64,000 nucleotides of DNA from an uncultured Lachnospiraceae bacterium (GCA_910586705.1 CAJUJK010000009.1:62001-126000), one strand, 5' to 3'; shown: positions 43,928 to 53,620, counted from the first letter of the stretch. Numbers and translations are program-made. The notes: generated by a model from the letters alone, not told the origin.

Positions 43928-45382
43928 ATGGGTCAGATTATTGGCGAAGGAATTACTTTTGATGACGTGTTATTGGTGCCGAGCTATTCGCAGGTGGTCC
44001 CGAATCAGGTGGATCTGACAACGAACCTGACGAAGAAGATCAGATTGAACATTCCCATGATGAGCGCGGGAATGGATACGGTGACCGAGCACAGGATGGC
44101 GATCGCCATGGCGAGACAGGGCGGTATCGGTATTATTCATAAGAACATGTCTATAGAGGCGCAGGCGGATGAAGTAGACAAGGTGAAACGTTCCGAGAAC
44201 GGCGTTATCACAGATCCTTTTTCTCTGACGCCGGAGCATACGCTGGCTGACGCGGATGCGCTGATGGCGAAATTCAAAATCTCTGGTGTTCCGATTACGG
44301 AAGGCAGGAAGTTAGTCGGTATCATCACCAATCGTGATTTAAAATTCGAGACAGATTTCAAGAAGAAAATCAAAGAGTCCATGACCTCTGAGAATCTGAT
44401 CACCGCAAAGGCAGGCATTACGCTGGATCAGGCAAAAGAGGTTCTCGCAAAAGCCAGAAAAGAAAAACTTCCCATTGTGGACGACGATTACAATCTGGTG
44501 GGACTCATTACCATAAAAGATATTGAAAAGGCAATCAAATATCCGCTTTCCGCGAAGGACAGTCAGGGCAGGCTTTTGTGCGGCGCGGCTGTAGGTATTA
44601 CAGCAAATGTGCTTGACCGCGTCAAAGAGCTGATCGACGCGAAGGTGGACGTGGTCGTGCTTGACTCCGCGCACGGGCATTCCGAGAATGTGCTTAAGTG
44701 CGTGCGGATGATTAAGGACAAATATCCCGATTTACAGGTAATCGCGGGTAATGTGGCTACGGGAGAGGGGACGCGTTCGCTGATTGAGGCGGGTGCGGAC
44801 GCGGTGAAGGTAGGGATCGGTCCCGGTTCCATCTGTACGACCCGCGTGGTTGCCGGTATCGGTGTGCCGCAGATCACGGCGATTATGCATGCCTATGATG
44901 TGGCAAGGGAATACGGCGTGCCGATTATCGCGGACGGCGGTATCAAATATTCGGGCGATATGACGAAGGCGATCGCGGCGGGCGGAGATGTCTGTATGAT
45001 GGGCAGCATGTTTGCGGGCTGTGAGGAAAGCCCCGGCACTTACGAACTTTATCAGGGCAGAAAATACAAGGTATACCGCGGCATGGGTTCCATCGCGGCT
45101 ATGGAGAACGGCAGCAAGGACCGCTACTTCCAGACCGACGCCAAGAAGCTGGTGCCGGAAGGCGTGGAAGGGCGTGTGGCATACAAGGGCAGCGTGGAGG
45201 ACACGGTGTTCCAGCTGATGGGCGGTTTGCGCTCCGGCATGGGATACTGTGGCACTTCGACGATTGAGGAGTTGAAGCAGAACGGCAGGTTCGTGAAGAT
45301 TTCCGCGGCGTCCTTGAAGGAGAGCCATCCGCACGATATTCATATCACGAAGGAAGCACCGAACTATTCAGTTGACGAGTGA
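43928..45382 (+). CDS. guaB: IMP dehydrogenase
   Basis: ATG 43928 follows AGGAGGAG; the product has 484 residues, standard for GuaB. The enzyme oxidises IMP to XMP with NAD in guanine nucleotide synthesis. It shows ITFDDVLLVPSYSQV at the N-terminus, two CBS domains (about residues 95-205: SLTPEHTLADADALMAKFKI, ITAKAGITLDQAKEVLAKAR), the IMP-binding loop GPGSICTTRVVAGIGVPQ with the catalytic cysteine near residue 303, and IIADGGIKYSGDMTKAIAAG. Two further purine genes follow. Confidence 0.97.
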   Translation: MGQIIGEGITFDDVLLVPSYSQVVPNQVDLTTNLTKKIRLNIPMMSAGMDTVTEHRMAIAMARQGGIGIIHKNMSIEAQADEVDKVKRSENGVITDPFSLTPEHTLADADALMAKFKISGVPITEGRKLVGIITNRDLKFETDFKKKIKESMTSENLITAKAGITLDQAKEVLAKARKEKLPIVDDDYNLVGLITIKDIEKAIKYPLSAKDSQGRLLCGAAVGITANVLDRVKELIDAKVDVVVLDSAHGHSENVLKCVRMIKDKYPDLQVIAGNVATGEGTRSLIEAGADAVKVGIGPGSICTTRVVAGIGVPQITAIMHAYDVAREYGVPIIADGGIKYSGDMTKAIAAGGDVCMMGSMFAGCEESPGTYELYQGRKYKVYRGMGSIAAMENGSKDRYFQTDAKKLVPEGVEGRVAYKGSVEDTVFQLMGGLRSGMGYCGTSTIEELKQNGRFVKISAASLKESHPHDIHITKEAPNYSVDE

Positions 45383-45395
45383 TGAGGAGAATAAA

Positions 45396-46109
45396 ATGGA
45401 AAAGAAAAACTTAGCGAAAGAACTGGCGGGGAACGCGTATCCGGGACGGGGTATTGTGATCGGGAAGTCGGCGGACGGCGCGTATGCGGTGACGGCATAC
45501 TTTATTATGGGACGCAGCAGCAACAGCAGGAACCGGGTGTTTGTGGAGGACGGAGCGGGGATCCGCACGCAGGCTTTTGACCCCTCAAAACTGGAAGATC
45601 CGAGTCTGATTATCTATGCGCCGGTGCGGGTGCTGGGCAATAAAACCATTGTCACCAACGGCGACCAGACGGATACGATCTATGAGCTGATGGACAGGCA
45701 GCAGACTTTTGAGCAGGCGCTTCGCACGCGGGAGTTTGAGCCGGACGCGCCCAACTACACCCCCCGCATTTCGGGTATTATGCATCTGGAAAATGCGAGC
45801 TACAACTATGCCATGTCGATTTTGAAGAGCAACAACGGCGATCCGTCCTCCTGCAACCGCTACACGTTCGCCTACGAGAATCCGAAAGCAGGAGAAGGGC
45901 ATTTCATCCATACTTATATGGGCGACGGAAATCCGCTCCCCAGCTTTGAGGGGGAGCCGACGCTTGTGGGAATCGAGGGGAGTATCGACGAGTTTACGAA
46001 GGCGGTCTGGGAGAATCTGAACGAGGACAACAAGGTGTCGCTGTTTGTGCGGTACATCGAGATTGCCACGGGGAAATATGAGACAAGGATTGTGAATAAG
46101 AACCAGTAG
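45396..46109 (+). CDS. IMP cyclohydrolase (PurO-like)
   Basis: ATG 45396 behind GAGGAGA gives 237 residues. The sequence matches the archaeal-type PurO family found in some Clostridia: YPGRGIVIGKSADGAYAVTA, FIMGRSSNSRNRVF, MHLENASYNYAMSILKSN and LVGIEGSIDEFTKAVWENL. It closes FAICAR to IMP, the last step of purine synthesis. Most bacteria use the C-terminal-fused PurH for this and the previous step; here the activities are split between this gene and the next one. It follows guaB by 13 bases and is probably co-transcribed. Confidence 0.85.
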   Translation: MEKKNLAKELAGNAYPGRGIVIGKSADGAYAVTAYFIMGRSSNSRNRVFVEDGAGIRTQAFDPSKLEDPSLIIYAPVRVLGNKTIVTNGDQTDTIYELMDRQQTFEQALRTREFEPDAPNYTPRISGIMHLENASYNYAMSILKSNNGDPSSCNRYTFAYENPKAGEGHFIHTYMGDGNPLPSFEGEPTLVGIEGSIDEFTKAVWENLNEDNKVSLFVRYIEIATGKYETRIVNKNQ

Positions 46110-46196
46110 CGGGGACTTTGGGCTGGGTCTGCACAGTGTGCCTGCAATGGGATGAGAATGACAGAAAACAGAGTGGATAGGAGAAAAAGAAAGACG

Positions 46197-47375
46197 ATGA
46201 ACGAACTGGAATTAAAATATGGCTGTAATCCGAACCAGAAACCGTCCCGTATTTTTATGGCGGACGGGAGCGACCTGCCGATTCAGGTATTGAACGGCAG
46301 ACCGGGATACATCAATTTTTTGGATGCGTTTAACGGCTGGCAGCTTGTCAGTGAGTTGAAGAAGGCGACAGGGCTTCCGGCGGCGACTTCCTTTAAGCAC
46401 GTGTCCCCTGCGGGGGCGGCGGTAGGTCTTCCCTTGGAGGAGACTTTGGCAAAGATTTACTGGGTTGACGATCTGGGTGAGCTTTCTCCGTTGGCATGTG
46501 CTTATGCCAGAGCAAGGGGTGCGGACAGGATGAGCTCTTTCGGCGATTTTATCGCGCTCTCCGACGTGTGCGACGTGGACACGGCGAGGCTGATCAAGAG
46601 AGAGGTTTCTGACGGTGTGATCGCGCCGGGTTATGAGCCGGAGGCGCTGGAGATTCTGAAGGCGAAGAAGAAGGGCGCCTACAATGTGATCCGGATCGAC
46701 GAAAGCTATGTGCCTGCGCCTGCTGAGGTGAAGCAGGTGTACGGTATCAGCTTTGAACAGGGCAGAAATGAACTGAAAATTGACGACGCTTTCTTTGACA
46801 ATATCGTGACGAAGGAGAAGGACCTGCCGAAACAGGCGAAGATCGATCTGGCGATTGCCATGATCACCTTAAAATATACGCAGTCCAATTCCGTGTGCTA
46901 CGTGAAGGACGGGCAGGCGATCGGGATCGGCGCGGGGCAGCAGTCCAGAATCCACTGTACGAGGCTGGCGGGCACAAAGGCGGATAACTGGTTTTTGAGA
47001 CAGTCTCCTATTGTGTTAGACTTGCAGTTTGTGGATGGCATCGGCAGGGCGGACAGAGACAACTCCATTGACCTCTACATCGGCGAGGACTATATGGACG
47101 TGCTGGCGGACGGCGCATGGCAGAAAATATTCAAGGTGAAGCCGGAAGTGTTTACGGCGGAGAAGAAGCGCGCGTGGCTGGATCAGATGAAGGGTGTGGC
47201 GCTCGGCTCGGACGCGTTCTTCCCCTTCGGGGACAATATCGAGCGCGCCCACAGAAGCGGCGTGCAGTATGTGGCGCAGCCCGGCGGTTCGGTGCGGGAC
47301 GACAACGTGATCGAGGTGTGCAATAAGTATGGGATGACGATGTGCTTTACAGGGATACGGCTGTTCCATCACTAG
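46197..47375 (+). CDS. AICAR transformylase (stand-alone)
   Basis: ATG 46197 (MNELELKYGCNPNQ) gives 392 residues. The protein corresponds to the formyltransferase half of PurH: LKYGCNPNQKPSRIFM, YINFLDAFNGWQLVSELKKA, ATSFKHVSPAGAAVG, YARARGADRMSSFGDFIALS, LKYTQSNSVCYVKDGQAIGI with GAGQQSRIHCTRLAGTKAD, and GSDAFFPFGDNIERAHRSGV. It transfers a formyl group from 10-formyl-tetrahydrofolate to AICAR. The N-terminal IMP cyclohydrolase half of PurH is absent, which agrees with the separate cyclohydrolase just upstream. Confidence 0.92.
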   Translation: MNELELKYGCNPNQKPSRIFMADGSDLPIQVLNGRPGYINFLDAFNGWQLVSELKKATGLPAATSFKHVSPAGAAVGLPLEETLAKIYWVDDLGELSPLACAYARARGADRMSSFGDFIALSDVCDVDTARLIKREVSDGVIAPGYEPEALEILKAKKKGAYNVIRIDESYVPAPAEVKQVYGISFEQGRNELKIDDAFFDNIVTKEKDLPKQAKIDLAIAMITLKYTQSNSVCYVKDGQAIGIGAGQQSRIHCTRLAGTKADNWFLRQSPIVLDLQFVDGIGRADRDNSIDLYIGEDYMDVLADGAWQKIFKVKPEVFTAEKKRAWLDQMKGVALGSDAFFPFGDNIERAHRSGVQYVAQPGGSVRDDNVIEVCNKYGMTMCFTGIRLFHH

Positions 47376-47386
47376 GGTAAATGAAA

Positions 47387-47415
47387 TTGCTTTTCACGCG
47401 TATTCGTGGTAAAAT
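47387..47415 (+). promoter_or_regulatory. sigma-A-type promoter for the ptb-buk unit
   Basis: TTGCTT at 47387-47392 and TAAAAT at 47410-47415 are separated by 17 bases. They lie in the gap between the AICAR transformylase gene and ptb, about 75 bases before the ptb start. Confidence 0.55.
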
Positions 47416-47492
47416 TTAGGAGTCGCAAAGGCGCGTCAGCGCAGGATGCGGCTCCAGAAAAGACAATAAAACAAAGGAGTGGAAAAGGGACG

Positions 47493-48413
47493 ATGAGTAA
47501 GAGTTTTGAGGATCTGTTATCAAAGGTTTCCGAGTGTGAGATGAAGAAGGTAGCGGTAGCGGTGGCTCAGGACAGCGCGGTTCTCGAGGCTGTGGCTGCG
47601 GCGAAGGAGCGGGGCATCGCGGAGGCGATTCTTGTGGGCGACGCTGACAAGATCAAAGAGGTGGCGGAGGCTGACAAGGTTGACATCAGCGGTTTTGAGA
47701 TCATTGACGAGAAGGACAATTACACGGCGGCCCTGAAGGCGGTTGAGCTTGTGCATCAGGGAAAAGCGGATATGTACATGAAGGGTCTGATCGACACGAA
47801 ATCCTTCTTAAAGAGCGTGCTGGACAAGGAAGTCGGCTTGAGAACGGGCAAGGCTTTGTCTCATGTATGCGTGTTTGAGGTGGAGGGGATCGATCATCTC
47901 CTGTTCCTTACGGACGTTGCTTTTATGACATATCCTACGCTGGAGGATAAGGTACATATTATCGAGAACACGGTGGATGTGTGTCATGCCTGCGGCATTC
48001 CGAATCCGAAGGTAGCGCCTCTTGCGGCAGTTGAGGTAGTGAATCCCAAGATGCCGGTCACGGTGGAGGCTGATGAACTGACGAAGATGTGCGAGGAAGG
48101 AAAGATTTCCGGCTGTGTTGTGGACGGCCCTCTCTCCCTTGATCTGGCGATTGACCCCGAGGCGGCGAAGCATAAAGGCGCGGAAGGCAGAAAGATCGTG
48201 GGCGACGCGGACGTGCTGCTCTTCCCCGATATTCATGCGGGCAACCTCGTTTACAAGTGTCTGGTACATACGGCAAAGGTAAAGAACGGCAACATTCTGA
48301 CGGGCACGAAGGCTCCTGTGATTCTGACTTCCCGTTCCGATGATTTTGAGACAAAGGTAAATTCCCTTGCGCTGGGCGCGGTTATGGCAGGCGCGATGGC
48401 GAAGATGAACTGA
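47493..48413 (+). CDS. ptb: phosphate butyryltransferase
   Basis: ATG 47493 (MSKSFEDLLSKV) gives 306 residues, the usual size. The protein belongs to the phosphate acetyl/butyryltransferase family: VAVAVAQDSAVLEAVAAAKE, AILVGDADKIKEVA, ADMYMKGLIDTKSFLKSVLD, FLTDVAFMTYPTLEDKVHII, GCVVDGPLSLDLAIDPEAAK, and LFPDIHAGNLVYKCL. Pairing with a butyrate kinase gene indicates the butyryl-CoA to butyryl phosphate step of butyrate formation. An acetyl- or branched-chain-CoA substrate cannot be excluded. Confidence 0.9.
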   Translation: MSKSFEDLLSKVSECEMKKVAVAVAQDSAVLEAVAAAKERGIAEAILVGDADKIKEVAEADKVDISGFEIIDEKDNYTAALKAVELVHQGKADMYMKGLIDTKSFLKSVLDKEVGLRTGKALSHVCVFEVEGIDHLLFLTDVAFMTYPTLEDKVHIIENTVDVCHACGIPNPKVAPLAAVEVVNPKMPVTVEADELTKMCEEGKISGCVVDGPLSLDLAIDPEAAKHKGAEGRKIVGDADVLLFPDIHAGNLVYKCLVHTAKVKNGNILTGTKAPVILTSRSDDFETKVNSLALGAVMAGAMAKMN

Positions 48414-48488
48414 CTGAGCAAGTCGGGTCGCGAGGACTGTTCCGCAGCCTCGGCATGAATTTTATTATATTATGGAGGGAAATGCAAA

Positions 48489-49556
48489 ATGGCTATCAAA
48501 AGTTTAATTATCAATCCGGGATCCACTTCTACAAAGATCGGTGTGTTCGAGGATGAAACTCTCCTGTTTGAGGAGACTTTGAGACATTCCACAGAAGAGA
48601 TTGCGCAGTATGAGAAAATTGTGGATCAGAAGGATTTCCGCAGAAAGATCATCGAGGATCTGTTAAAGGAAAAAGATTTTGATATCAAATCCCTGAACAT
48701 GGTAGTGGGACGCGGCGGTATGCTGAAGCCGATTCCGGGCGGCACCTATGCGGTGACGGATGATCTGTTAGAGGATTTAAAGATCGGCGTGCAGGGACCT
48801 CACGCATCCAATCTGGGCGGTATTCTGGCGAGAGAGATCGGTGATTCCATCGGCGTTCCGTCTTATATCGTTGATCCTGTGGTTGTTGACGAGCTGGAGC
48901 CTGTTTCCAGATATTCCGGCGTGCCGGAACTGCCGAGAACCAGTGTGTTCCATGCGCTGAACCAGAAAGCGGTTGCGAAGCGTTACGCGAAGGAGCAGGG
49001 CAAGGCTTACGATTCCCTCAATCTGGTCGTGGTGCATATGGGCGGCGGCGTGTCCGTGGGCGCACACAAGAAGGGCTGTGTGGTGGATGTGTTTAACGCC
49101 CTTGACGGCGACGGTGCATTCTCTCCCGAGAGAGCGGGCGCGGTACCCAGCGGTGCACTCATAAAAATGTGCTTTTCCGGGAAATATACGGAGAAAGAAG
49201 TTTACAAAAAATTTGTGGGCGGCGGCGGTTTCAACGCTTACTGCGGCACCAACGACATGCGCGATGTGGATAAGATGGTAGACGGGGGTGACAAGAAAGC
49301 GGAGGAAGTCAGAGAGGCTTTCATCACGCAGGTGGCAAAGGACATCGGCGCCATGGCATGTGTATTGCAGGGCAAGGTGGATCAGATCATTGTGACCGGC
49401 GGTATCGCTTACGACAAGGCAGTCGTTGCGGGGCTTAAGGAGAAAGCGGAGTGGATTGCTCCCATGACGGTATATCCCGGCGAGGATGAGCTGATGGCTC
49501 TGGTACAGGGCGGACTGCGTATCCTGCGCGGCGAGGAAGAACTGAAGGTATATTGA
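48489..49556 (+). CDS. buk: butyrate kinase
   Basis: The 355-residue acetokinase-family enzyme starts behind GGAGGG. It shows LIINPGSTSTKIGVFEDETL (ATP-binding first motif), VGRGGMLKPIPGGTYAV, GPHASNLGGILAREIG, VVVHMGGGVSVGAHKKG (phosphate-2 motif), and IIVTGGIAYDKAVV. Butyrate kinase makes ATP and butyrate from butyryl phosphate, completing the pathway begun by ptb. A possible terminator follows. Confidence 0.94.
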   Translation: MAIKSLIINPGSTSTKIGVFEDETLLFEETLRHSTEEIAQYEKIVDQKDFRRKIIEDLLKEKDFDIKSLNMVVGRGGMLKPIPGGTYAVTDDLLEDLKIGVQGPHASNLGGILAREIGDSIGVPSYIVDPVVVDELEPVSRYSGVPELPRTSVFHALNQKAVAKRYAKEQGKAYDSLNLVVVHMGGGVSVGAHKKGCVVDVFNALDGDGAFSPERAGAVPSGALIKMCFSGKYTEKEVYKKFVGGGGFNAYCGTNDMRDVDKMVDGGDKKAEEVREAFITQVAKDIGAMACVLQGKVDQIIVTGGIAYDKAVVAGLKEKAEWIAPMTVYPGEDELMALVQGGLRILRGEEELKVY

Positions 49557-49582
49557 GAAAAGGATTCTCATGCAATATAAGG

Positions 49583-49620
49583 CGGCGGAGGGGCAGAAAA
49601 GCAGGCTCCTCCGCCGTTTA
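49583..49620 (+). terminator. possible terminator after buk
   Basis: A 9-bp perfect GC-rich stem (CGGCGGAGG at 49583-49591 with CCTCCGCCG at 49608-49616) has a 16-base loop. Only TTTA follows, so the U tract is short. Confidence 0.5.
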
Positions 49621-49642
49621 CTGGCTGGATAAGGGGTTTTGC

Positions 49643-49671
49643 TTGAATTTGCCCCTTGTATCTGGTAGAAT
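49643..49671 (+). promoter_or_regulatory. sigma-A-type promoter for secA
   Basis: TTGAAT at 49643-49648 and TAGAAT at 49666-49671 are 17 bases apart, about 85 bases before the secA start and after the buk terminator-like stem. Confidence 0.6.
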
Positions 49672-49754
49672 ATAGGTTAGTGTTTTGTTATTGTGGGGAT
49701 TTTTTGAGAGAAAGGCGTGTGTCAGCCAGAAAGGCACATGAGAATGAGAAAATT

Positions 49755-52319
49755 ATGAGCGTGGTACAAAAAATATTCGGAACGCACAGTGAACGGGAGA
49801 TCAAGCGCATTACGGGACTGGTTGACAAAATCGAGGGTATGCGTCCCGAGATGATGGAAATGACGGACGAGCAGATGCGCGATAAGACCAAGGAGTTTAA
49901 GAAAAGACTCTCAGAGGGTGAGACTTTGGATGACCTTCTGCCAGAGGCTTATGCGCTTGTCCGGGAAGCGGCGAGAAGGGTGCTTAACACGGAGCACTAC
50001 AGAGTACAGTTGATCGGCGGCATTATCCTGCATCAGGGACGAATCGCGGAGATGAGAACCGGTGAAGGTAAGACCCAGACCTGTCTTTTGCCGGCTTATC
50101 TGAACGCGCTGGAAGGAAAGGGCGTGCATGTTGTCACGGTCAACGACTATCTGGCGAAGCGTGACGCGGAGTGGATGGGGCAGGTACATGAGTTTCTCGG
50201 ACTGAAAGTGGGATGTGTGTTAAACGACATGAAGCCCGAGGAGCGCAGGGAGGCTTACAACTGCGACATTACCTATGTGACCAACAACGAGCTGGGTTTC
50301 GATTATCTGCGTGACAACATGGTCATCTACAAGGAACAGCTCGTGCTCCGGGATCTCCATTATGCCATCATCGACGAGGTGGACTCGGTGTTAATCGACG
50401 AGGCGAGAACCCCGCTGATCATATCCGGGCAGAGCGGCAAGTCCACGAAACTTTACGAGGCGTGCGACATTCTGGCGAAACAGCTCACCCGCGGAGAGGA
50501 CATGGAAGAACTTTCCAAGATGGACGCCATCATGGGCGTGGAGCGGGAAGAGACCGGGGACTTTATCGTGAACGAGAAGGACAAGGTGGTGAACTTGACC
50601 GCGCAGGGCGTTTCCAAGGTGGAGCGTTTCTTCCAGATCGAGAATCTGGCGGACCCGGAAAATCTGGAAATCCAGCACAACATTATACTGGCTCTGCGGG
50701 CGCACAATCTGATGTTCCGCGATCAGGATTATGTGGTGACCGACGATCAGGTTATGATCGTGGACGAATTTACCGGGCGTATCATGCCGGGGCGCCGCTA
50801 TTCCGACGGACTGCATCAGGCGATTGAGGCGAAGGAGCATGTGAAGGTGAAGCGGGAGAGCAAGACCCTCGCCACCATTACGTTCCAGAACTTCTTCAAT
50901 AAATTTGAAAAAAAGGCGGGTATGACAGGTACGGCGCTCACGGAGGAAAAAGAGTTCCGTGACATTTACGGTATGGATGTGGTGGCGATTCCCACAAACA
51001 GGCCGGTTGCCCGTGTCGATCATCAGGACGCAGTGTATAAAACCAAAAAGGAAAAACTGAAGGCGATTCTGCTCGCGGTACAGGAAGCGCACGCCAAGGG
51101 GCAGCCTGTTCTCGTGGGTACGATCAACATCGACGCTTCGGAAGAACTTTCCGCCATCTTTAAGAGAAACGGTCTGGAACATAAGGTGCTGAACGCCAAG
51201 TTCCATGAACTGGAGGCGGAGATCGTGGCGGATGCCGGCATTCACGGCGCGGTCACCATTGCCACCAACATGGCGGGTCGTGGTACGGATATCAAGCTGG
51301 ATGAGGAGGCGAGAGCGGCGGGCGGTCTTATGATCATCGGTACGGAGCGCCACGAGTCCAGACGTATCGACAACCAGCTGCGTGGTCGAAGCGGCCGTCA
51401 GGGCGATCCCGGTGAATCGAAGTTCTTTATCTCGCTGGAAGACGATCTGATGAGGTTGTTCGGTTCCGACCGCATGGTTACCATGTTTAACGCGCTGGGC
51501 ATCCCGGAAGGGCAGGAGATTGAACACAGCGCGCTGACCAAAGCGATCGAGACGGCGCAGAAGAAGATAGAGAACAACAACTTCGGCATCAGAAAAAGCC
51601 TGCTCGAGTACGATCAGGTGATGAACGAGCAGAGAGAGATCATATATGAGGAGAGACGCCGTGTTCTGGACGGCGAGAGCATGAGGGACGCGATCTACAA
51701 GATGATCACGGATATCGTTGAAAACTGCGTGGACATCTGCATCGGCGACGATTCCGACTTTGAGGAATGGGATTACAATGAGTTGAATACCCTGTTACTT
51801 CCCACGGTGCCCTTAAAGCCGGTGGACGCGTCGAGGGTATTGAAGCCTAAGAAAAACAGCCTGAAGCAGCAGTTAAAAGAGGAGGCTGTGAAGCTTTACG
51901 AGAGCAAGGAGGCGGAGTTCCCGGAGCCTGAGGCGATCCGCGAGATTGAGCGCGTGATCCTGCTCAAGGTGATAGACAGAAAGTGGATGGATCACATCGA
52001 CGATATGGACCAGCTCCGGCAGGGTGCCGGCCTGCAGGCTTACGGGCAGAAGGATCCGCTGGTGGAGTACAAGCTGAACGGTTACGAGATGTTCGATGAT
52101 ATGACACAGAACATCAAGGAGGAGACCGTGCGCCTGCTCTTCCGTGTGCGCATTGAGCAGAAGGTGGAGAGGGAACAGGTGGCAAAGGTGACCGGCACCA
52201 ACAAGGACGACACCCTGCAGAAAGGCCCCGTGAAGCGCGCGGAGGCGAAGGTTTATCCCAACGATCCCTGCCCCTGTGGGAGCGGGAAGAAATATAAACA
52301 GTGCTGCGGCCGGAAGTGA
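49755..52319 (+). CDS. secA: preprotein translocase ATPase SecA
   Basis: ATG 49755 (MSVVQKIFGTHSEREIK) gives 854 residues, a normal SecA length; the SD is weak (GAGAA). SecA drives secretion through SecYEG. Landmarks are RMTGEGKT-like AEMRTGEGKTQTCLLPAYLN (Walker A), VTVNDYLAKRDAEWMGQ, AIIDEVDSVLIDEARTPLII (DEAD box), IVDEFTGRIMPGRRYSDGLH, ATNMAGRGTDIKL and RGRSGRQGDPGESKFFISLE. The C-terminus ends with the zinc-binding SEC-C motif PNDPCPCGSGKKYKQCCGRK. It has its own promoter and is followed by prfB. Confidence 0.97.
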   Translation: MSVVQKIFGTHSEREIKRITGLVDKIEGMRPEMMEMTDEQMRDKTKEFKKRLSEGETLDDLLPEAYALVREAARRVLNTEHYRVQLIGGIILHQGRIAEMRTGEGKTQTCLLPAYLNALEGKGVHVVTVNDYLAKRDAEWMGQVHEFLGLKVGCVLNDMKPEERREAYNCDITYVTNNELGFDYLRDNMVIYKEQLVLRDLHYAIIDEVDSVLIDEARTPLIISGQSGKSTKLYEACDILAKQLTRGEDMEELSKMDAIMGVEREETGDFIVNEKDKVVNLTAQGVSKVERFFQIENLADPENLEIQHNIILALRAHNLMFRDQDYVVTDDQVMIVDEFTGRIMPGRRYSDGLHQAIEAKEHVKVKRESKTLATITFQNFFNKFEKKAGMTGTALTEEKEFRDIYGMDVVAIPTNRPVARVDHQDAVYKTKKEKLKAILLAVQEAHAKGQPVLVGTINIDASEELSAIFKRNGLEHKVLNAKFHELEAEIVADAGIHGAVTIATNMAGRGTDIKLDEEARAAGGLMIIGTERHESRRIDNQLRGRSGRQGDPGESKFFISLEDDLMRLFGSDRMVTMFNALGIPEGQEIEHSALTKAIETAQKKIENNNFGIRKSLLEYDQVMNEQREIIYEERRRVLDGESMRDAIYKMITDIVENCVDICIGDDSDFEEWDYNELNTLLLPTVPLKPVDASRVLKPKKNSLKQQLKEEAVKLYESKEAEFPEPEAIREIERVILLKVIDRKWMDHIDDMDQLRQGAGLQAYGQKDPLVEYKLNGYEMFDDMTQNIKEETVRLLFRVRIEQKVEREQVAKVTGTNKDDTLQKGPVKRAEAKVYPNDPCPCGSGKKYKQCCGRK

Positions 52320-52420
52320 TGATGTGGAAGAAACGGCGGCCAAAATGCGGTTTATGCGTGGGCGAATGAAAATACGCTCAGCAATCATACACTAGTTATA
52401 GGGAAAGAAGGTGAAGTTAA

Positions 52421-53525
52421 GTGGTAGAATTAGATAATATGAAATCGGAGCTTCTTGCGTACGAAAGCCCCTTAGCGGAAGTGAGGGATTCACTTTAACT
52501 TAGCGGATAAGGTAAAGCGGATCGAGGAGCTTGACATGGAAATGCAGGCGCCGGACTTCTGGGATGACCCGGAGAAATCCAACCAGAAGATGCGGGAGTC
52601 CAAAGGGCTGAAGGACGTTGTGGAGACGATGGACGGTCTTTCCAGCCAGTACAACGATATTCTGGAACTGATCGAGCTGGGCTACGAGGACAACGACCCG
52701 GCGATCATTCCCGATATCGAGGAGGAACTTGCCTCCTTTAAGGAAACCTTTGAGAATATCAGAATCAGCACGCTCCTCTCGGGCGAGTATGACAAAAACA
52801 ATGCGATCCTCAAGTTAAATGCCGGGGCGGGCGGCACGGAGAGCTGCGACTGGTGCAGTATGCTCTACCGCATGTACACACGCTGGGCGGAGCGCAAGGG
52901 CTATTCGTTGGAAGTGATCGACTATCTGGACGGCGACGAGGCGGGCATCAAGTCCGTGACGTTCCAGATCAACGGCGAGAACGCTTACGGTTATCTGAAA
53001 TCAGAGAAAGGTGTGCACAGACTTGTGCGGATTTCGCCTTTCAACGCGCAGGGCAAGCGGCAGACTTCCTTTGTGTCCCTTGACGTGATGCCGGACATTG
53101 AGGAGGATGTGGATATAGAGGTGAAGGACGAGGACATCCGCATTGACACCTACCGAAGCAGCGGCGCGGGCGGTCAGCATATCAACAAGACGTCCTCGGC
53201 GATCCGTATCACCCATTTCCCGACGGGAATCGTGGTGACCTGCCAGAACGAGCGGAGCCAGTTCCAGAATAAGGATAAGGCGATGCAGATGCTGAAAGCG
53301 AAACTCTATATGTTAAAGCAGGAGGAGAACGCGGAGAAGCTGTCGGATATCCGCGGCGACGTGAAGGAGATCGGCTGGGGCAACCAGATCCGCTCCTATG
53401 TGATGCAGCCGTACACGATGGTGAAGGATCACCGGACAAACGAGGAGTCCGGCAATGTGGACGCGGTGATGGACGGGGCGATCGATCCGTTTATCAATGC
53501 GTATCTGAAGTGGATTAACAGTTAA
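52421..53525 (+). CDS. prfB: peptide chain release factor 2 (programmed +1 frameshift)
   Basis: Translation most likely starts at GTG 52421 (MVELDNMKSELLAYESPLAE), behind GAAGGTGA. After 25 codons the frame meets TAA at 52496-52498. A +1 shift on CTT (52493-52495) continues as NLADKVKRIEELDMEMQAPD and the rest of RF2, 367 residues in total. The body has GGTESCDWCSMLYRMY (GGQ domain region begins later), RSSGAGGQHINKTSSAIRIT with the catalytic GGQ loop, and TGIVVTCQNERSQFQNKD. RF2 ends translation at UGA and UAA. The frameshift makes RF2 regulate its own synthesis. The stop in the shift site is UAA rather than the usual UGA. Confidence 0.93.
52484..52499 (+). promoter_or_regulatory. RF2 +1 frameshift site with UAA
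   Basis: AGGG at 52484-52487 acts as the internal SD, 5 bases before CTT TAA C (52493-52499). The ribosome slips on CTT to the +1 frame. In most bacteria the stop here is UGA; this one is UAA. Confidence 0.85.
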
Positions 53526-53530
53526 TTTTT

Positions 53531-53560
53531 CGGGGAGATCGTTGTTGGTCTCCCCGTTTT
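53531..53560 (+). terminator. rho-independent terminator after prfB
   Basis: A perfect 8-bp stem (CGGGGAGA at 53531-53538 with TCTCCCCG at 53549-53556) with a 10-base loop is followed by TTTT, six bases after the prfB stop. Confidence 0.8.
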
Positions 53561-53591
53561 GCGTGGGAAGAAAGTTTGCAATTTGGAGCAT

Positions 53592-53620
53592 TTTACAAAT
53601 GTTGGCTGAGGGGATATACT
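53592..53620 (+). promoter_or_regulatory. sigma-A-type promoter for the repeat surface protein
   Basis: TTTACA at 53592-53597 and TATACT at 53615-53620 are 17 bases apart, about 80 bases before the start of the surface protein gene and downstream of the prfB terminator. Confidence 0.65.

Noticed and set aside
50391..51527. Open frame on the - strand opposite secA.
   Set aside because: It lies entirely within secA, with His/Arg-rich translation typical of antisense frames.
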